DNA from: Hymenobacter setariae
Lineage (GTDB): Bacteria; Bacteroidota; Bacteroidia; Cytophagales; Hymenobacteraceae
Reading direction: 5' to 3'
DNA length: 64,000 nt
Assembly: GCF_007713685.1 (NCBI RefSeq)
Contig: NZ_VMRJ01000006.1
Coordinates: 286,660-350,659 of the forward strand
A program made the position numbers and the translations under genes. The notes below the pieces were generated by a model that searched no databases, had not been told where the DNA came from, and saw only the letters and a list, made by a program, of their open reading frames with translations. Shown here piece by piece: positions 8,669-18,446 of this stretch (the first letter of the stretch is position 1; each line of letters opens with the position of its first letter).

Positions 8669-9948
8669 AAGCGGGAGTAACTAGCCTGCCTGGCGACTAC
8701 GCCGGGCTGGCTAGGCGCCACAGTGGGCGACAGGTCAGTTAGCAATTGCTGGAGGCGTAGACTACGTAAATACCAAGTTTGGGTACAGGCGAAGGCATAG
8801 CCGACGCGGCCCATGGCCACGCGCTGCGCGGGGTTGTCGTAGCAAACCTCGACGGCGTGGGCCAGGGCGGCCACCGTTTCGGCGGGAGTGGTCACGGGAG
8901 CTTTGAGGGCCGCCGCGGTCGGAATAAAGTCGCGGGCGCCCTGGTGGTCGAGGGTGATGATGGGCAGGCCGGCGCCCATGGCCTCCAGCAGCTGCATAGC
9001 AAACGAGTCGCGCAAGCTAGCGAACATGAATACATCGTGGGTGAGGTACATCTCGCGCACTTCTAGCCAGGGCAGTGTGCCGGTCCAGGTCACGCGCCCT
9101 TCCAAGCCATAGTGCCGAATGAGGTCAGGCAACTGCGGCCCTAGGTAGCCGTCGCCCACGATGGTGAGGTGAAACGGTACCCGCGGGTTTACTTGCCCTA
9201 GGGCCTCCAGCACCAGCGGCAGCGCCTTGCGCGTCACGAGCCGCCCCAGCCACAAAATGCGTAGCACCTCGCCCTCGGCTCGCACCGGAAATTGCTCTGG
9301 TAGAAAGTTATCGGGCAAGCCGGAATCCACAAACATCTGTACTCGTTGCCCACCCAGCTGTTTTACTTTGGTGGCAGTTTCGGTATTAGTAGTAAGTACT
9401 AGTGTTGCATGCTGTAAGGATTTGCGGACGTTGGGGTCAAATGTGGTAAGGAGCCAAGCGATGGCATTGCGTAGTGTTTCGGTTTTAAACCAGTCGGGCA
9501 CGTAGCGCTTAAACGCAGCCGGTGCGTGCTGCCCGCCGCCCAGCGGCCCGATAACCATGGGCCGGCCCAGCCGCCACAGCCACGACGCCATCTGGAGGCT
9601 GCCGTAGGACGCATGGTGCACCAAGTCAAAGTTTACTTGCTTGGTGAGGCGCTGGGCAGTGCGCCAGGCCAAAAACTGCCACACGATGTAGTGCAAGTAC
9701 ACCCCAAACTGCCAGCGGTAGAGGTAGTCAATAACCTTGGGCACCTGCACGTACTCGAAGTGCATACGTGCTTGTCCTTCGGAGCCTAGGTGGTCCACGT
9801 AGGCATCGAGCGCAGGGCGGCCGGCGGGGGTGGTGAGGCACCACACGGCGTGCCCCGTATGATGCCACTCGTGCATCCAGTTAAAACCGATACCCTCCTC
9901 GCCCCCGCGGGCGGGATTGCAAGCGTAAGCGGAAACTAAAACGTTCAT
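8665..9948 (-). CDS. Glycosyltransferase family 4 protein (tandem paralogue 1)
   Basis: A 427-residue GT-B protein. It starts MNVLVSAYACNPARGGEEG and has VIGPLGGGQHAP and RILWLGRLVTRKALPL. The donor-binding segment is DSFAMQLLEAMGAGLPIIT. It is paired with the gene at 7379-8668 by duplication and joined to both neighbours by 4-nt stop/start overlaps, so it is certainly part of the same operon. After divergence the two copies may add sugars to different acceptors (inference). Confidence 0.88.
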   Translation of the reverse strand: MNVLVSAYACNPARGGEEGIGFNWMHEWHHTGHAVWCLTTPAGRPALDAYVDHLGSEGQARMHFEYVQVPKVIDYLYRWQFGVYLHYIVWQFLAWRTAQRLTKQVNFDLVHHASYGSLQMASWLWRLGRPMVIGPLGGGQHAPAAFKRYVPDWFKTETLRNAIAWLLTTFDPNVRKSLQHATLVLTTNTETATKVKQLGGQRVQMFVDSGLPDNFLPEQFPVRAEGEVLRILWLGRLVTRKALPLVLEALGQVNPRVPFHLTIVGDGYLGPQLPDLIRHYGLEGRVTWTGTLPWLEVREMYLTHDVFMFASLRDSFAMQLLEAMGAGLPIITLDHQGARDFIPTAAALKAPVTTPAETVAALAHAVEVCYDNPAQRVAMGRVGYAFACTQTWYLRSLRLQQLLTDLSPTVAPSQPGVVARQASYSRL

Positions 9949-10967
9949 GATGGTACTGCGTTAGCTAGTTTGGGCGCAGGCTGTTTTGGGCTCTGCAAAC
10001 CCGAAGCTACGGGCTTCTGCCCAGCAAACAAGCGCCGCAGTATCGTAGAAACACGGCTCATCAAAAACTCGTTGAAGCGGCGGTTATCGCGCTTGCGGTC
10101 CTGGGCCACCGCGGCTGGGTGGCGCAGCGGGAAGGCAAGGTCGCGGGCGGGCACGGCGCTCATCACGTCGTCGCCGTCGTGGGTGTGCGTCGAGCCATTG
10201 CCAAAGCCGATGTTACCCACTAGGTTCACCGCGGGCACTATGTAGAGACCTTTGTGCCGGGCAATGGTGTATTCCCACTGGTAGTCCCACACGTCGGGCG
10301 GCTGGGGCAGGGCCAGCACACCGGCCATTTTACCCATGCGGTAGCGCTTTTCGAGCGGGCCCGTGAAGGTGCTGTCGAGTTCGCCCGAGGCTTTTACGCG
10401 TTCAAAATCAGTGAGGTGATAGTCGTAGAGCTGCCAGGCGCGGCGCCAGGTGGCCCAGCCCCAGCTGTTGCGCTGCGTCGAGAAGTGATACGACGGGTCA
10501 TTGGGACCTAGGGGCTTGCTGGCCTCCGAGCCAAAGTTGTTGCCGCCGATGTGCATCACGCGGGCGTCGTCGCGGTAGCGGGCCAGCAGCTCGGCGCAAA
10601 ACCGGAAAAAGCTCGGCGACGGCACGCAGTCGTCTTCCAGGATAATGCCCTCGGGCTCGTGCTCAAAAAACCAGTTCATGGCCGTCATCGGGGCCAATCC
10701 GCAGTTCAAATTTTCTTCTTGAAAGAGCGTAAATACTTCGCACGGCCAATCGACTTCTTGCACTACGGCGCGGGTTTCGGCGCAGCGCACGGCATCGGTG
10801 GGGTGGCCGGCACGCGGGCCATCGGCAGCCACGTAGAGCCGGGTGGGCCGGGCCTGCCGAATGGTGTCAAACACGCGCCGAGTAGTATCGGGGCGGCTAA
10901 AAATCAGGAGCAGCACCGGGGTAGTCAACGCTTCTGCAGAGGCAAGGGAAGGGGCAGCTTGGGCCAT
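9945..10967 (-). CDS. Nucleotide-diphospho-sugar transferase (GT-A, DDC motif)
   Basis: A 340-residue protein with a GT-A like core. LLIFSRPDTTRRVFDTIRQ forms the first Rossmann strand and helix, RLYVAADGPRAG follows, and GIILEDDCVPSPSFFRF carries the acidic metal-binding motif. It resembles the GNT-I/HlpA-like transferases found in bacterial polysaccharide loci rather than the standard GT2 family. The stop overlaps the downstream GT4 start by 4 nt. Exact family and sugar are uncertain. Confidence 0.78.
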   Translation of the reverse strand: MAQAAPSLASAEALTTPVLLLIFSRPDTTRRVFDTIRQARPTRLYVAADGPRAGHPTDAVRCAETRAVVQEVDWPCEVFTLFQEENLNCGLAPMTAMNWFFEHEPEGIILEDDCVPSPSFFRFCAELLARYRDDARVMHIGGNNFGSEASKPLGPNDPSYHFSTQRNSWGWATWRRAWQLYDYHLTDFERVKASGELDSTFTGPLEKRYRMGKMAGVLALPQPPDVWDYQWEYTIARHKGLYIVPAVNLVGNIGFGNGSTHTHDGDDVMSAVPARDLAFPLRHPAAVAQDRKRDNRRFNEFLMSRVSTILRRLFAGQKPVASGLQSPKQPAPKLANAVPS

Positions 10968-11036
10968 AACTAGCTTGGCTTTATAGAGATATAATTCTTG
11001 AACCTAGGGGTGGCGCAGCGCGCGGGCCACCTGGAT

Positions 11037-12326
11037 TTACGAAGCCACTAGCGTGGCCGGTTCAGCGGCCCACTTCGGCGCCTCGTAGGCGGGTAGCGGT
11101 TCGGCTTGGGGCTCGGGCTCGGCCACGGCGGCCAGTAGTAGTCCCAGCAGCCCAAAGTGGTAGGTAGACCAGTCGTAAGACGTACCAAAAACCAGTAAGC
11201 AGCCAAAATAGGCAATCAGCAAAGCCGTATCGGCGCGCATGGGGCCGCGCTGAAAGAGGCGCTGCACTACCCTGATGATGGGAATTAGCACGACCATGAG
11301 GATACCTAGGACGCCAAAATAGAAGGCGCGGTCGAGGTAGAAATTGTGGAAGTGGTGGCCGGTGTGGTCAGGCCACATGGGTTGGTCATTGCTAGGGTCG
11401 TAGAACTGCATGGGTAGCTCAAAGCCTTCGAGCCGCCAGCCCGCGACGGGGCGGTCTTGCACATAAGGTATATATGATTCGAGCTGCTTGAGGCGCCAAC
11501 TGCCGGTACCTTGCTTGTCGGCGTTGGCCATGTCCTCCACGTTGGTTTGCATGCGCGTCACCACCTCGGGGTTATTCAGCACCACCATCGTTACGCCCAG
11601 CGAACCTAGGATGGCGGGCAGGGCCACCAGCATCACCACTTTGGTGAAAGAAAACTTGGCGCCCGGCGTGCGCAATAGTAGCAGCAAGTCGAGCGGTACG
11701 GCGATGGCCGTGGCAATCCACACCGAGCGGTGCTGCAAGAAAATGATGAGCGGCAAACACACGAAGAAGCTCAACAGCATCAGGATGTTGCCGTGAGTGA
11801 GATAGCGGTTGAGGCAGTACAGCGTGACCGGCACAAATAAATAGGCCGCCGCCGAGCCGAAGCCACGCTCGTTTTCAGCAAAGGCCGACAAGCTCAAGGA
11901 ATCGCGGTGGAAAACTAGCAGGTTGGCCAGCAGCACGAACACCAGCGCGCCAATCAGCTGGCTCAGCGACGGCAGCCCAAAGCGCCGGTGAAAAGCATAC
12001 ACCCCGAACATGATAAGCAGCACAAACAGCTTACTAAACACGTGCGGATAAGACATCCAAGAGCCTTGGTCGGCATACGATTCCAACATCAGCCCCCCGA
12101 TGCAGGCTAGCACCACGTACATCCACTTGCGAATAAGGGGCTCCATGTAGCGCCCATAAAACACAATGGATGCCACCGACAGCGCAAATAGCAGGTAGGT
12201 ATATAGCTTGATACCCTCCGGCTCTTGGTCGACCTGCGGCCCATAAATAAATTCCCAAAAAGCCGCATTGGTGGCCAGCACGGCCAGCAAGGGCAAAATC
12301 AGGATAAAGCGCAAGTTAATTTTCAT
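11037..12326 (-). CDS. O-antigen polymerase/ligase-like membrane protein (Wzy type)
   Basis: A 429-residue polytopic protein with about ten hydrophobic segments and a large loop between the later ones. The loop carries QHRSVWIATA (the R-S-x-W pattern of the Wzy_C/WaaL superfamily) and GWRLEGF with GHHFHNFYLDRAFYFG, where ligases keep a functional His. The enzyme would polymerise lipid-linked repeat units or ligate glycan on the periplasmic side of the inner membrane. As the only polymerase-like gene in the locus, it is the likely Wzy. The C-terminal tail is soluble and Pro/Glu/Ala-rich. Confidence 0.82.
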   Translation of the reverse strand: MKINLRFILILPLLAVLATNAAFWEFIYGPQVDQEPEGIKLYTYLLFALSVASIVFYGRYMEPLIRKWMYVVLACIGGLMLESYADQGSWMSYPHVFSKLFVLLIMFGVYAFHRRFGLPSLSQLIGALVFVLLANLLVFHRDSLSLSAFAENERGFGSAAAYLFVPVTLYCLNRYLTHGNILMLLSFFVCLPLIIFLQHRSVWIATAIAVPLDLLLLLRTPGAKFSFTKVVMLVALPAILGSLGVTMVVLNNPEVVTRMQTNVEDMANADKQGTGSWRLKQLESYIPYVQDRPVAGWRLEGFELPMQFYDPSNDQPMWPDHTGHHFHNFYLDRAFYFGVLGILMVVLIPIIRVVQRLFQRGPMRADTALLIAYFGCLLVFGTSYDWSTYHFGLLGLLLAAVAEPEPQAEPLPAYEAPKWAAEPATLVAS

Positions 12327-12391
12327 GCGTTTGCGGGCTAACTACTGGATAACTAGCGGGAAAGGAATAGATAGAGCGAGGTAGTAAAGCG

Positions 12392-13606
12392 CTAGGCGTG
12401 CGCGGCCATGGGCTGCGGCTGGGGCGGGCTGAGCGGCGCCAGCCCCGCCGCCTCGCAGTAGAAGGCTAACGTATGCCGCACCATCGCGGCCACGTCGAAG
12501 CGAGTGTGGGCGTAGGCATACTGGCGCTGCTGTAAGTCGCGCAGCGCGGCCGGGTCGGCGAGCAGCGTGGCTAGCTGAGTGGCCAGCGCAGCGGGCGCCG
12601 TATTCTGGGGCACCGAGGCCTCGGGGGTAGCCGCCAGCAGCTCGGGGCTGCCCCCAGCGGCTAGGGCCACAGTGGGGCACCCCGCCGCCATGGCCTCGAT
12701 AACGGCGTAAGGGCAGTTTTCGCGGGCGGCGGTGTGCACGTACACATCGGCGCCGTGCAGCAAGACTGGTATCTGGGTTTGGTAGCCGAGCAGCACTACA
12801 TCGTTCTCTAGGTTCTGCGCCGCGATAAGAGTACGCAGCAGCGCCTCGTCTTCGCCTTTACCGACTAGCACTGTCACGCAGCAGGGGTGCAAATGCCGCA
12901 GTTCAGCCGCCACCGCCACGAGGTAGCGCTGGTTTTTGCGAGCTTCGAGCTGGCCAATATTGAGGATAATGGGCCGCCCTGGAAATAAGGCCCGTAGGTC
13001 GGGCGCAGTGCTTTGGGTTGACCTAGGCACAGGTGCAAAGGCCGCCATATCTACGCCATTGTGGGCTACCGCTGTGCGGGCTCCGGCCGGTAGAAACGGC
13101 AGCGTAAGCCGCAGCGCATACTCCGAGATACCTAGGAAAAACTTGGTGCGGCGCAGCAAGAAATTATACCAGCTTACTTCAAAGCGGGCGGCCCAGCTAG
13201 TAGGGGAGAGGTTGAGCTGCTTCACCACCTCTTCGCCGGGGTGGTCGTTGTAATGGCCGGTCACCACCACTGGCACCCGGTCGCTAAGGGCTAGGCGGGC
13301 GGCCCAGCCACTGCTCACGTCCTGCGCATTTACTACATCGTAGGGCTGGTTGCGGTCGATGGCGCAGAAGATTTCGGCCACGTTGCCGAGCTCGATGCCC
13401 ACGCGCTCACCTAGGTGGCCGGGTAGCAGCCCCAGCGCCCGGCGCACTACCCCAATAGACCGCCGCACCCACGGGCGCAGGCTGTCCTGGGTCACCACCG
13501 TTACCTGGTGTCCCTGGGCGCGCAGTAACGCAGTCAGCCGCTCGTAGTGCACCCGCACCCCCGAGGCCGCGCCCGGCACCTGCAACGAAGTCAGCAAAAT
13601 GTTCAT
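12392..13606 (-). CDS. Glycosyltransferase family 4 protein
   Basis: A 404-residue GT-B transferase. N-terminal MNILLTSLQVPGAASGVRVHYERL is typical for the acceptor domain, with GHYNDHPGEEVVKQL in the middle. LNIGQLEARKNQRYLV opens the donor domain and TAARENCPYAVIEAMAAGCP carries the EX7E motif. Its start overlaps the end of the flippase gene by 4 nt. It is the first transferase after the Wza-Wzc-Wzx export genes. Confidence 0.88.
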   Translation of the reverse strand: MNILLTSLQVPGAASGVRVHYERLTALLRAQGHQVTVVTQDSLRPWVRRSIGVVRRALGLLPGHLGERVGIELGNVAEIFCAIDRNQPYDVVNAQDVSSGWAARLALSDRVPVVVTGHYNDHPGEEVVKQLNLSPTSWAARFEVSWYNFLLRRTKFFLGISEYALRLTLPFLPAGARTAVAHNGVDMAAFAPVPRSTQSTAPDLRALFPGRPIILNIGQLEARKNQRYLVAVAAELRHLHPCCVTVLVGKGEDEALLRTLIAAQNLENDVVLLGYQTQIPVLLHGADVYVHTAARENCPYAVIEAMAAGCPTVALAAGGSPELLAATPEASVPQNTAPAALATQLATLLADPAALRDLQQRQYAYAHTRFDVAAMVRHTLAFYCEAAGLAPLSPPQPQPMAAHA

Positions 13607-15183
13607 GGTACGAGGGGTTGTTCGAAGGCGTCCCAGGCTGCTAATACGCCGGGCCGACGGTCCAAGAAGTCGGTGTAGCGCGCCAGGCTAGGCTGAACGG
13701 AGGCGGGCAAGGCCCGCATTCCACGCAGCTTGCCTAGGCCTTGCTGCAGTATAGGCCGCAGCTCGGTAGAAGGCCAGCGCAACACTACCACCCCAAGCAC
13801 CACAGCGCCAGCTGCCATCAAGGCAAGCAGCGCCAGCAGTGGTGGCAGGTTTAGCGGGCGAATGGCCATAGCCACCACCAGCAGCCCGAGGCCCACTGCC
13901 GCGGCATTCAGCAGGCCGGGCTTGTAAATAGCCAGCAGCCGCAGATACGGAATGTCGATGTCGCGGTGCGTGATGCGCATGTAGAGAAAGGTGCGCACCA
14001 CCTCGCCCGTGCCAATGGCCCCCGCTATGCCGGCTAGGCCGTAGCCCTTCAGCAGCCAAAACAAGCCACCTAGGAGCGCCATGAACTCAAGGTTGAGGAT
14101 TATTTTCTGCTGCAGGTTGGCGCGCGCATCAGCTACTACGCCCGCAAACAGGGTGGTCATGCTGAGCGGAATAGACAGGCAGAGTACCCGCAGAATCGGC
14201 ACCGAAGCTGCCCAGCGTGGCCCCAGCAACACCTGCACCAACTCGGGCGCCGCCACGGCCACGCCTGCGCACACGGGCAGCACCACGGTGGCTACGAGCG
14301 TGCTGCTAGTGAGGTACAGTGCCCGCACCCGGGGCAGGTCGTCCTGAATCTTGCTGAACGCCGGAAAAGCTACCCGCGCTAAGCTGTTGGTCAGGAAGTA
14401 CATGGGCAGATACAGCAGCATGTAGGCCCGGTTATAAATGCCTAGCAGCACCGAACCCAGAAGCCGCCCAATGAGCAGCGTATCGAGGTTGCCGTTGATG
14501 AATTCGAGAAAGCCGACTACTGATACCCGGCTGCCATAGCCCAAGAGCTTAGCATAAGGCTCGCGGCGGAAGATGAACCGAAGCGAATGGCGGGCCACCG
14601 CGTAGTTCAGCGCCGCCGCAAAAAACTGCTGGGCCAAGCTGGCTACTACCAGGCTCCATACACCCGCCCCTAGCGTGGCTAGCGTGATGCCCACCCCGCC
14701 GTAGCCCAGTACGTAGGCTGCCACCTCAATCTTCGCGATGGCCTCGAAGCGCATTTCGCGGCGCAGCAGGCTAGTGGCCGTAGCGCCCAGGCCTACCAAG
14801 ATGAACCCTAGGGCTTGTACCCGCACCAGGGGTATTACAGCCTTATTCTCCAGGAAAAGCACTGCCAGCGGGGCCGCCAGCCAAGCCACCGCCGCCACCG
14901 CCAAGCCGAGGCCCAGCGAGGCGGTGAAGGTGGCGCGCACGTCATCAGCGTCGATGTCGGTGCGCTGTACCAGCGCGTGGCCTAGGCCCATCTCGGCAAA
15001 GTAGCTGCCGAAGCGCAGTACCACGCCCGCCATAGCTACCAAGCCAAAAGCGGCAGGGTCGAGCAAGCGCGCCATCACGGCGGTGTAGCCGATTTGCATC
15101 ACGGCCGTGAGCACAGTGGCGGCCGTAGTCCATTGCACGCCTCGCACCGCAGTGGAGGCGAGGTTTTGAGTTGTTACTGCCAT
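13603..15183 (-). CDS. Lipopolysaccharide/exopolysaccharide flippase (WzxC-like, MOP superfamily)
   Basis: A 526-residue membrane protein with 12-14 predicted helices and the polysaccharide-transporter start (GVQWTTAATVLTAVMQIGYT, then LLDPAAFGLVAMAGVVLRF). It would flip undecaprenyl-linked repeat units across the inner membrane. A soluble C-terminal tail of about 50 residues follows the last helix. It lies 32 nt after the autokinase gene and overlaps the next GT4 by 4 nt. The family call is firm; the substrate is unknown. Confidence 0.87.
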   Translation of the reverse strand: MAVTTQNLASTAVRGVQWTTAATVLTAVMQIGYTAVMARLLDPAAFGLVAMAGVVLRFGSYFAEMGLGHALVQRTDIDADDVRATFTASLGLGLAVAAVAWLAAPLAVLFLENKAVIPLVRVQALGFILVGLGATATSLLRREMRFEAIAKIEVAAYVLGYGGVGITLATLGAGVWSLVVASLAQQFFAAALNYAVARHSLRFIFRREPYAKLLGYGSRVSVVGFLEFINGNLDTLLIGRLLGSVLLGIYNRAYMLLYLPMYFLTNSLARVAFPAFSKIQDDLPRVRALYLTSSTLVATVVLPVCAGVAVAAPELVQVLLGPRWAASVPILRVLCLSIPLSMTTLFAGVVADARANLQQKIILNLEFMALLGGLFWLLKGYGLAGIAGAIGTGEVVRTFLYMRITHRDIDIPYLRLLAIYKPGLLNAAAVGLGLLVVAMAIRPLNLPPLLALLALMAAGAVVLGVVVLRWPSTELRPILQQGLGKLRGMRALPASVQPSLARYTDFLDRRPGVLAAWDAFEQPLVP

Positions 15184-15215
15184 AAAAATGCTAGCAAAAT
15201 GGGAGCGCGCTCGCG

Positions 15216-17603
15216 CTACGCTCCGTATTTATAAGCATTGGCTTTATAGCGGTACTCGTAGGTGTTGGCAAAGTGCACATCGTTGATAACCATGTACAAC
15301 TGCTTCACATTGTGCTCGCGGTGCATTTCGGCGATTTGCCCCACCAGCGCACGGTCGGTATAGTTCTGGCGCACCACGTAAATCTTGGCATCTAGGTACT
15401 GTAGCAGCACCAAGAACTCAGATACGTAGCCCAGCGGCGGAATATCAACCAGAATGTAGTCGTACTCTTCGCGCAGTTGCTGCATCAGCTCAGCCAAGCG
15501 CGGGCCTTCGATGAGGCGGGTAGGGTTCTGCGGAATTGGGCCGCAGCACATCACGTCGAGGCTAGCAATGCTAGTGGTGTGGCGCGCTTGGTCGAGCGTG
15601 CTGTCGCCGGCTAGGTAGGTGCTCAGGCCGTGCTCGCGGCGCGGGTCAATATCGAAATAGCTAGCTAGCGTGGGCCGCCGCATATCGCATTCCAGCACTA
15701 TCACGCGGCGCCCGCTTTGGGCCAGTTCGGCGGCCAAGTTCACGGTGCAGAAGCTTTTGCCTTCGCCGGGTACCGACGAGGTCACGCCAATCACGCGCTT
15801 GTCGAGGCCAGCGGCTAAGTACTGCATGTTCACGCGCACTGCCCGGAACGCCTCCGCAATGGGGCTGCGGGGGTCGTGTAGCATGGTTTGCTTGTCTTGG
15901 CTCGTGCCGTGCGGAATAACCCCCAGCATCGGAATGTTGGTGAGGCGGGCCAGGTCTTCCTTGCTTTGCACGCGGCTATTTGTTTTCTCTTGCATCAGCA
16001 CAATGCCAGCGGGCAGTACCAACCCCGCCAGCAGGGCCAGCAGGCCTACTAACAGCGGCTTAGGCGACGAAGGGCCAGTACCACTTTGTTTGGCTGCATC
16101 CACCACCTTTTTATCGGTTGTGTTAGTAGCCAAAGCAATGGCAGCTTCATTACGCTTTTCTACCAAGTAGCTGTAGTTCTTCTCGTTGAAGGTGCTAGTA
16201 GTCGTGAGGGTGCCTAGCTGCCGCTCATTTTCGGGTATGCGGCTGAGTTCACCGCGCACAGCACCTAGGCGCTGGTCGGCATCGCGCAGGGCACTGGCCG
16301 ATGCATCTACTAGGCTAGTCAGGTTTTGAATGAGCAGTTCCTTAGTGGTTGCTATTTTCTCATCCACCACCCTCACAATGGGGTTGATGTCACTGGCATT
16401 CACTGTTAGTGCCGAGCGTTGGCTGTTTAGGTCAGACAGCTGCTGGATGAGGCCAGTCGTTGCTGGGTCCTCCACACCATTGCTGCTGAGGGCCACTGCA
16501 TCATTGGCAGCACGGTGGGCCTTTAAGTAAGACAGCAGGTTCTGATACACGCGGCGGTTGGTCACTAGGCGTGCCCGGTCGGCGTTTAGAGCGCTTTGCT
16601 GTTGAATGCCCGCGCCCGACTGAGCATTTACATCCACAACGTTATTTGAAGCGCGAAAGGAGCTTAGGTTTTGCCCAGCTTTCGATTTAGACTCGGCTAG
16701 CTTAGCAATTTCATTATCCAAGAAAGCTACTGTTTTGCCACCTACCTGGTTTTTCTGCTTCAGGTCGTCCTGCACGTAGGTGGTCATCAGCGTGTTCAGA
16801 AACTGCGTTTCTTTGGTGGGCACCGTGCCTTGGGTCGTAAGCTCCAGAATGCGTGACTCGTGGTCGGTGGGCTTCACTTTCAGGCGCGACTGATATTCGC
16901 CCACTAAGCTGTTGATGTCATTAAGCTTAAAGAAATAGTGGCCCCCCTGGCCGTTGAGCTGGTCGGGCTCGGGACGGAAAACCAGCGTTAGCAGCGCGCT
17001 GCGCAATGTGTCGCCGGCTGCTACCACTTGGTCAAACTTCACATCTTGCACCTCGCGTATGAGGTCGCCGGTAGCAAGCTGGCGCAGCTCGCCACGCTTG
17101 GCGTCGGCGTGCACCCGAAATTTGTTATCGGCCAGCGGTTCTACGTAGATGGGCACGCCCGTGAGCTGGGGCCGGTTGGGCACGGCCACTACCCAGAAGG
17201 GCATATCGCCTGCCGCCCGCTCACGCACTTGCAGCGGCTTCACGAGGTTCAGCCACGAGTCGGGCTCCACAAAGTAGCTTACCGTAAAAGGCAACTGGGC
17301 TAGCGTGCGCCGCAGCATGTCCGACGAGGTAAGCAAGCCCACCTCATCTTCTAGCTTCAAGCCCTTAGGCTTGCTGTCAAGCAATTGTAGCAGCTCCTGA
17401 GCTTGCTTTGAGCCCGTCGACTGGTCGCCGATGAGTAACGTGGCCTTAAAATCGTAGGTAGGTGATTTCACCTTCAGGTAGGTCCAAGCCAGGGCAAGGG
17501 CTACCAGCAGCGATACCACAAACACTGGCCAGCGACGGCGCAGGTTGAAGAATAGCTCGTTCAGGTCTAATTCGGCAGAGAAAGGTGCAGGGCGTGTGTC
17601 CAT
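15216..17603 (-). CDS. Polysaccharide co-polymerase / bacterial tyrosine autokinase (Wzc-like)
   Basis: A 795-residue inner-membrane protein. The N-terminal Wzz-type chain-length domain has one membrane helix near residues 30-46, a long periplasmic coiled-coil region, and a second helix near 525-545 (PKPLLVGLLALLAGLVLPAG). The cytoplasmic BY-kinase domain follows, with Walker A SSVPGEGKS (~605-613), Walker A' VIVLECDMRRP (~637-647), Walker B DYILVDIPP (~718-726) and a C-terminal tyrosine cluster YEYRYKANAYKYG. Such proteins control chain length and export by cycles of tyrosine phosphorylation and work with the Wza-like protein encoded just upstream. The usual Thr after GKS is Phe here, a small variation. 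Confidence 0.93.
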   Translation of the reverse strand: MDTRPAPFSAELDLNELFFNLRRRWPVFVVSLLVALALAWTYLKVKSPTYDFKATLLIGDQSTGSKQAQELLQLLDSKPKGLKLEDEVGLLTSSDMLRRTLAQLPFTVSYFVEPDSWLNLVKPLQVRERAAGDMPFWVVAVPNRPQLTGVPIYVEPLADNKFRVHADAKRGELRQLATGDLIREVQDVKFDQVVAAGDTLRSALLTLVFRPEPDQLNGQGGHYFFKLNDINSLVGEYQSRLKVKPTDHESRILELTTQGTVPTKETQFLNTLMTTYVQDDLKQKNQVGGKTVAFLDNEIAKLAESKSKAGQNLSSFRASNNVVDVNAQSGAGIQQQSALNADRARLVTNRRVYQNLLSYLKAHRAANDAVALSSNGVEDPATTGLIQQLSDLNSQRSALTVNASDINPIVRVVDEKIATTKELLIQNLTSLVDASASALRDADQRLGAVRGELSRIPENERQLGTLTTTSTFNEKNYSYLVEKRNEAAIALATNTTDKKVVDAAKQSGTGPSSPKPLLVGLLALLAGLVLPAGIVLMQEKTNSRVQSKEDLARLTNIPMLGVIPHGTSQDKQTMLHDPRSPIAEAFRAVRVNMQYLAAGLDKRVIGVTSSVPGEGKSFCTVNLAAELAQSGRRVIVLECDMRRPTLASYFDIDPRREHGLSTYLAGDSTLDQARHTTSIASLDVMCCGPIPQNPTRLIEGPRLAELMQQLREEYDYILVDIPPLGYVSEFLVLLQYLDAKIYVVRQNYTDRALVGQIAEMHREHNVKQLYMVINDVHFANTYEYRYKANAYKYGA

Positions 17604-17663
17604 ACTTTATAGCAGAGTAAGTGGCGTCCCGGAAGGAGGGGCCAGTAGTAAAGAGCTGGTGTA

Positions 17664-18446
17664 TTAGCGGTTGACGATGTAGCTAAGCAGCAACACCACC
17701 GCCGAAATGCCCGCGAATACGATACCTAGGTTAGTCGCATTGCCGCGGCTGGTGCGCGCCTTCATGGGCTCGACGTACAGCGCATCGTTGGGCAGCAGGT
17801 AGTAGTAAGGCGATTTCAGTAAGTTAGCGTCGGTCAGGTTGATGAGCACTACCTCCGAGCCTTTCGGCGTTTGGCGGATAAGCTTGATGTTCTCACGGTT
17901 GCCAAACTCGGTGAGGTCGCCCGCCATACCTAGGGCCTCAAATACCGTGGCCTGCGGGTTGTAGATGAAGTAGCGGCCCGGCGAGCGTACTTCGCCTAGC
18001 ACCGTAATCTTGAAGCTCAATAGCTTCACTAGCACGTTGGCATCGCGCACATAGGCGGTTACTTTTTGCTGTAGGAAAGCTTGGGCTTCTTCCATGCTTA
18101 GGCCTTGCACCTTCACGCGACCCACGGTGGGCAGGTTGATGCTACCCGTGTCGTCTACTGCATAGCCAGTGAGGTAGAGGGTGCCGGGGTCGCTGGAGGT
18201 GATGGTCTGCGGACCGGGTACGTTAAAGATGTCGCTTAGTACGGGCTGCACACTTTGTACCCGAATGCTTAGTACATCGCCGGCCTGCAGCTTATACACG
18301 GGGCGAAGATTTTCGGTTTGAAGTGGCTTTTGCGTCGAGTAAGTGCCAGTTTGTAGATAAGGCAGCTTGCTCTGGGTAACGCAGCTGCCCAGGCCTAATA
18401 GTAACCCCCCTAGAATAAGTAAGTGCAGTCGGAAACGTGAAATCAT
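17664..18446 (-). CDS. Polysaccharide export outer-membrane lipoprotein (Wza-like)
   Basis: Starting at ATG 18446 gives a clean lipoprotein signal (hydrophobic stretch ending LGLGSC), so I prefer it to the upstream ATG at 18506. The 260-residue product has a Poly_export domain (YKLQAGDVLSIRVQSVQP, GSINLPTVGRVKVQGL), an SLBB domain (ITVLGEVRSPGRYFIYN) and a C-terminal hydrophobic segment (GIVFAGISAVVLLLSYIV), common in Bacteroidota members. It would form the outer-membrane exit channel together with the Wzc-like kinase, whose gene starts 60 nt downstream. It is the first gene of the long minus-strand run. Confidence 0.9.
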   Translation of the reverse strand: MISRFRLHLLILGGLLLGLGSCVTQSKLPYLQTGTYSTQKPLQTENLRPVYKLQAGDVLSIRVQSVQPVLSDIFNVPGPQTITSSDPGTLYLTGYAVDDTGSINLPTVGRVKVQGLSMEEAQAFLQQKVTAYVRDANVLVKLLSFKITVLGEVRSPGRYFIYNPQATVFEALGMAGDLTEFGNRENIKLIRQTPKGSEVVLINLTDANLLKSPYYYLLPNDALYVEPMKARTSRGNATNLGIVFAGISAVVLLLSYIVNR

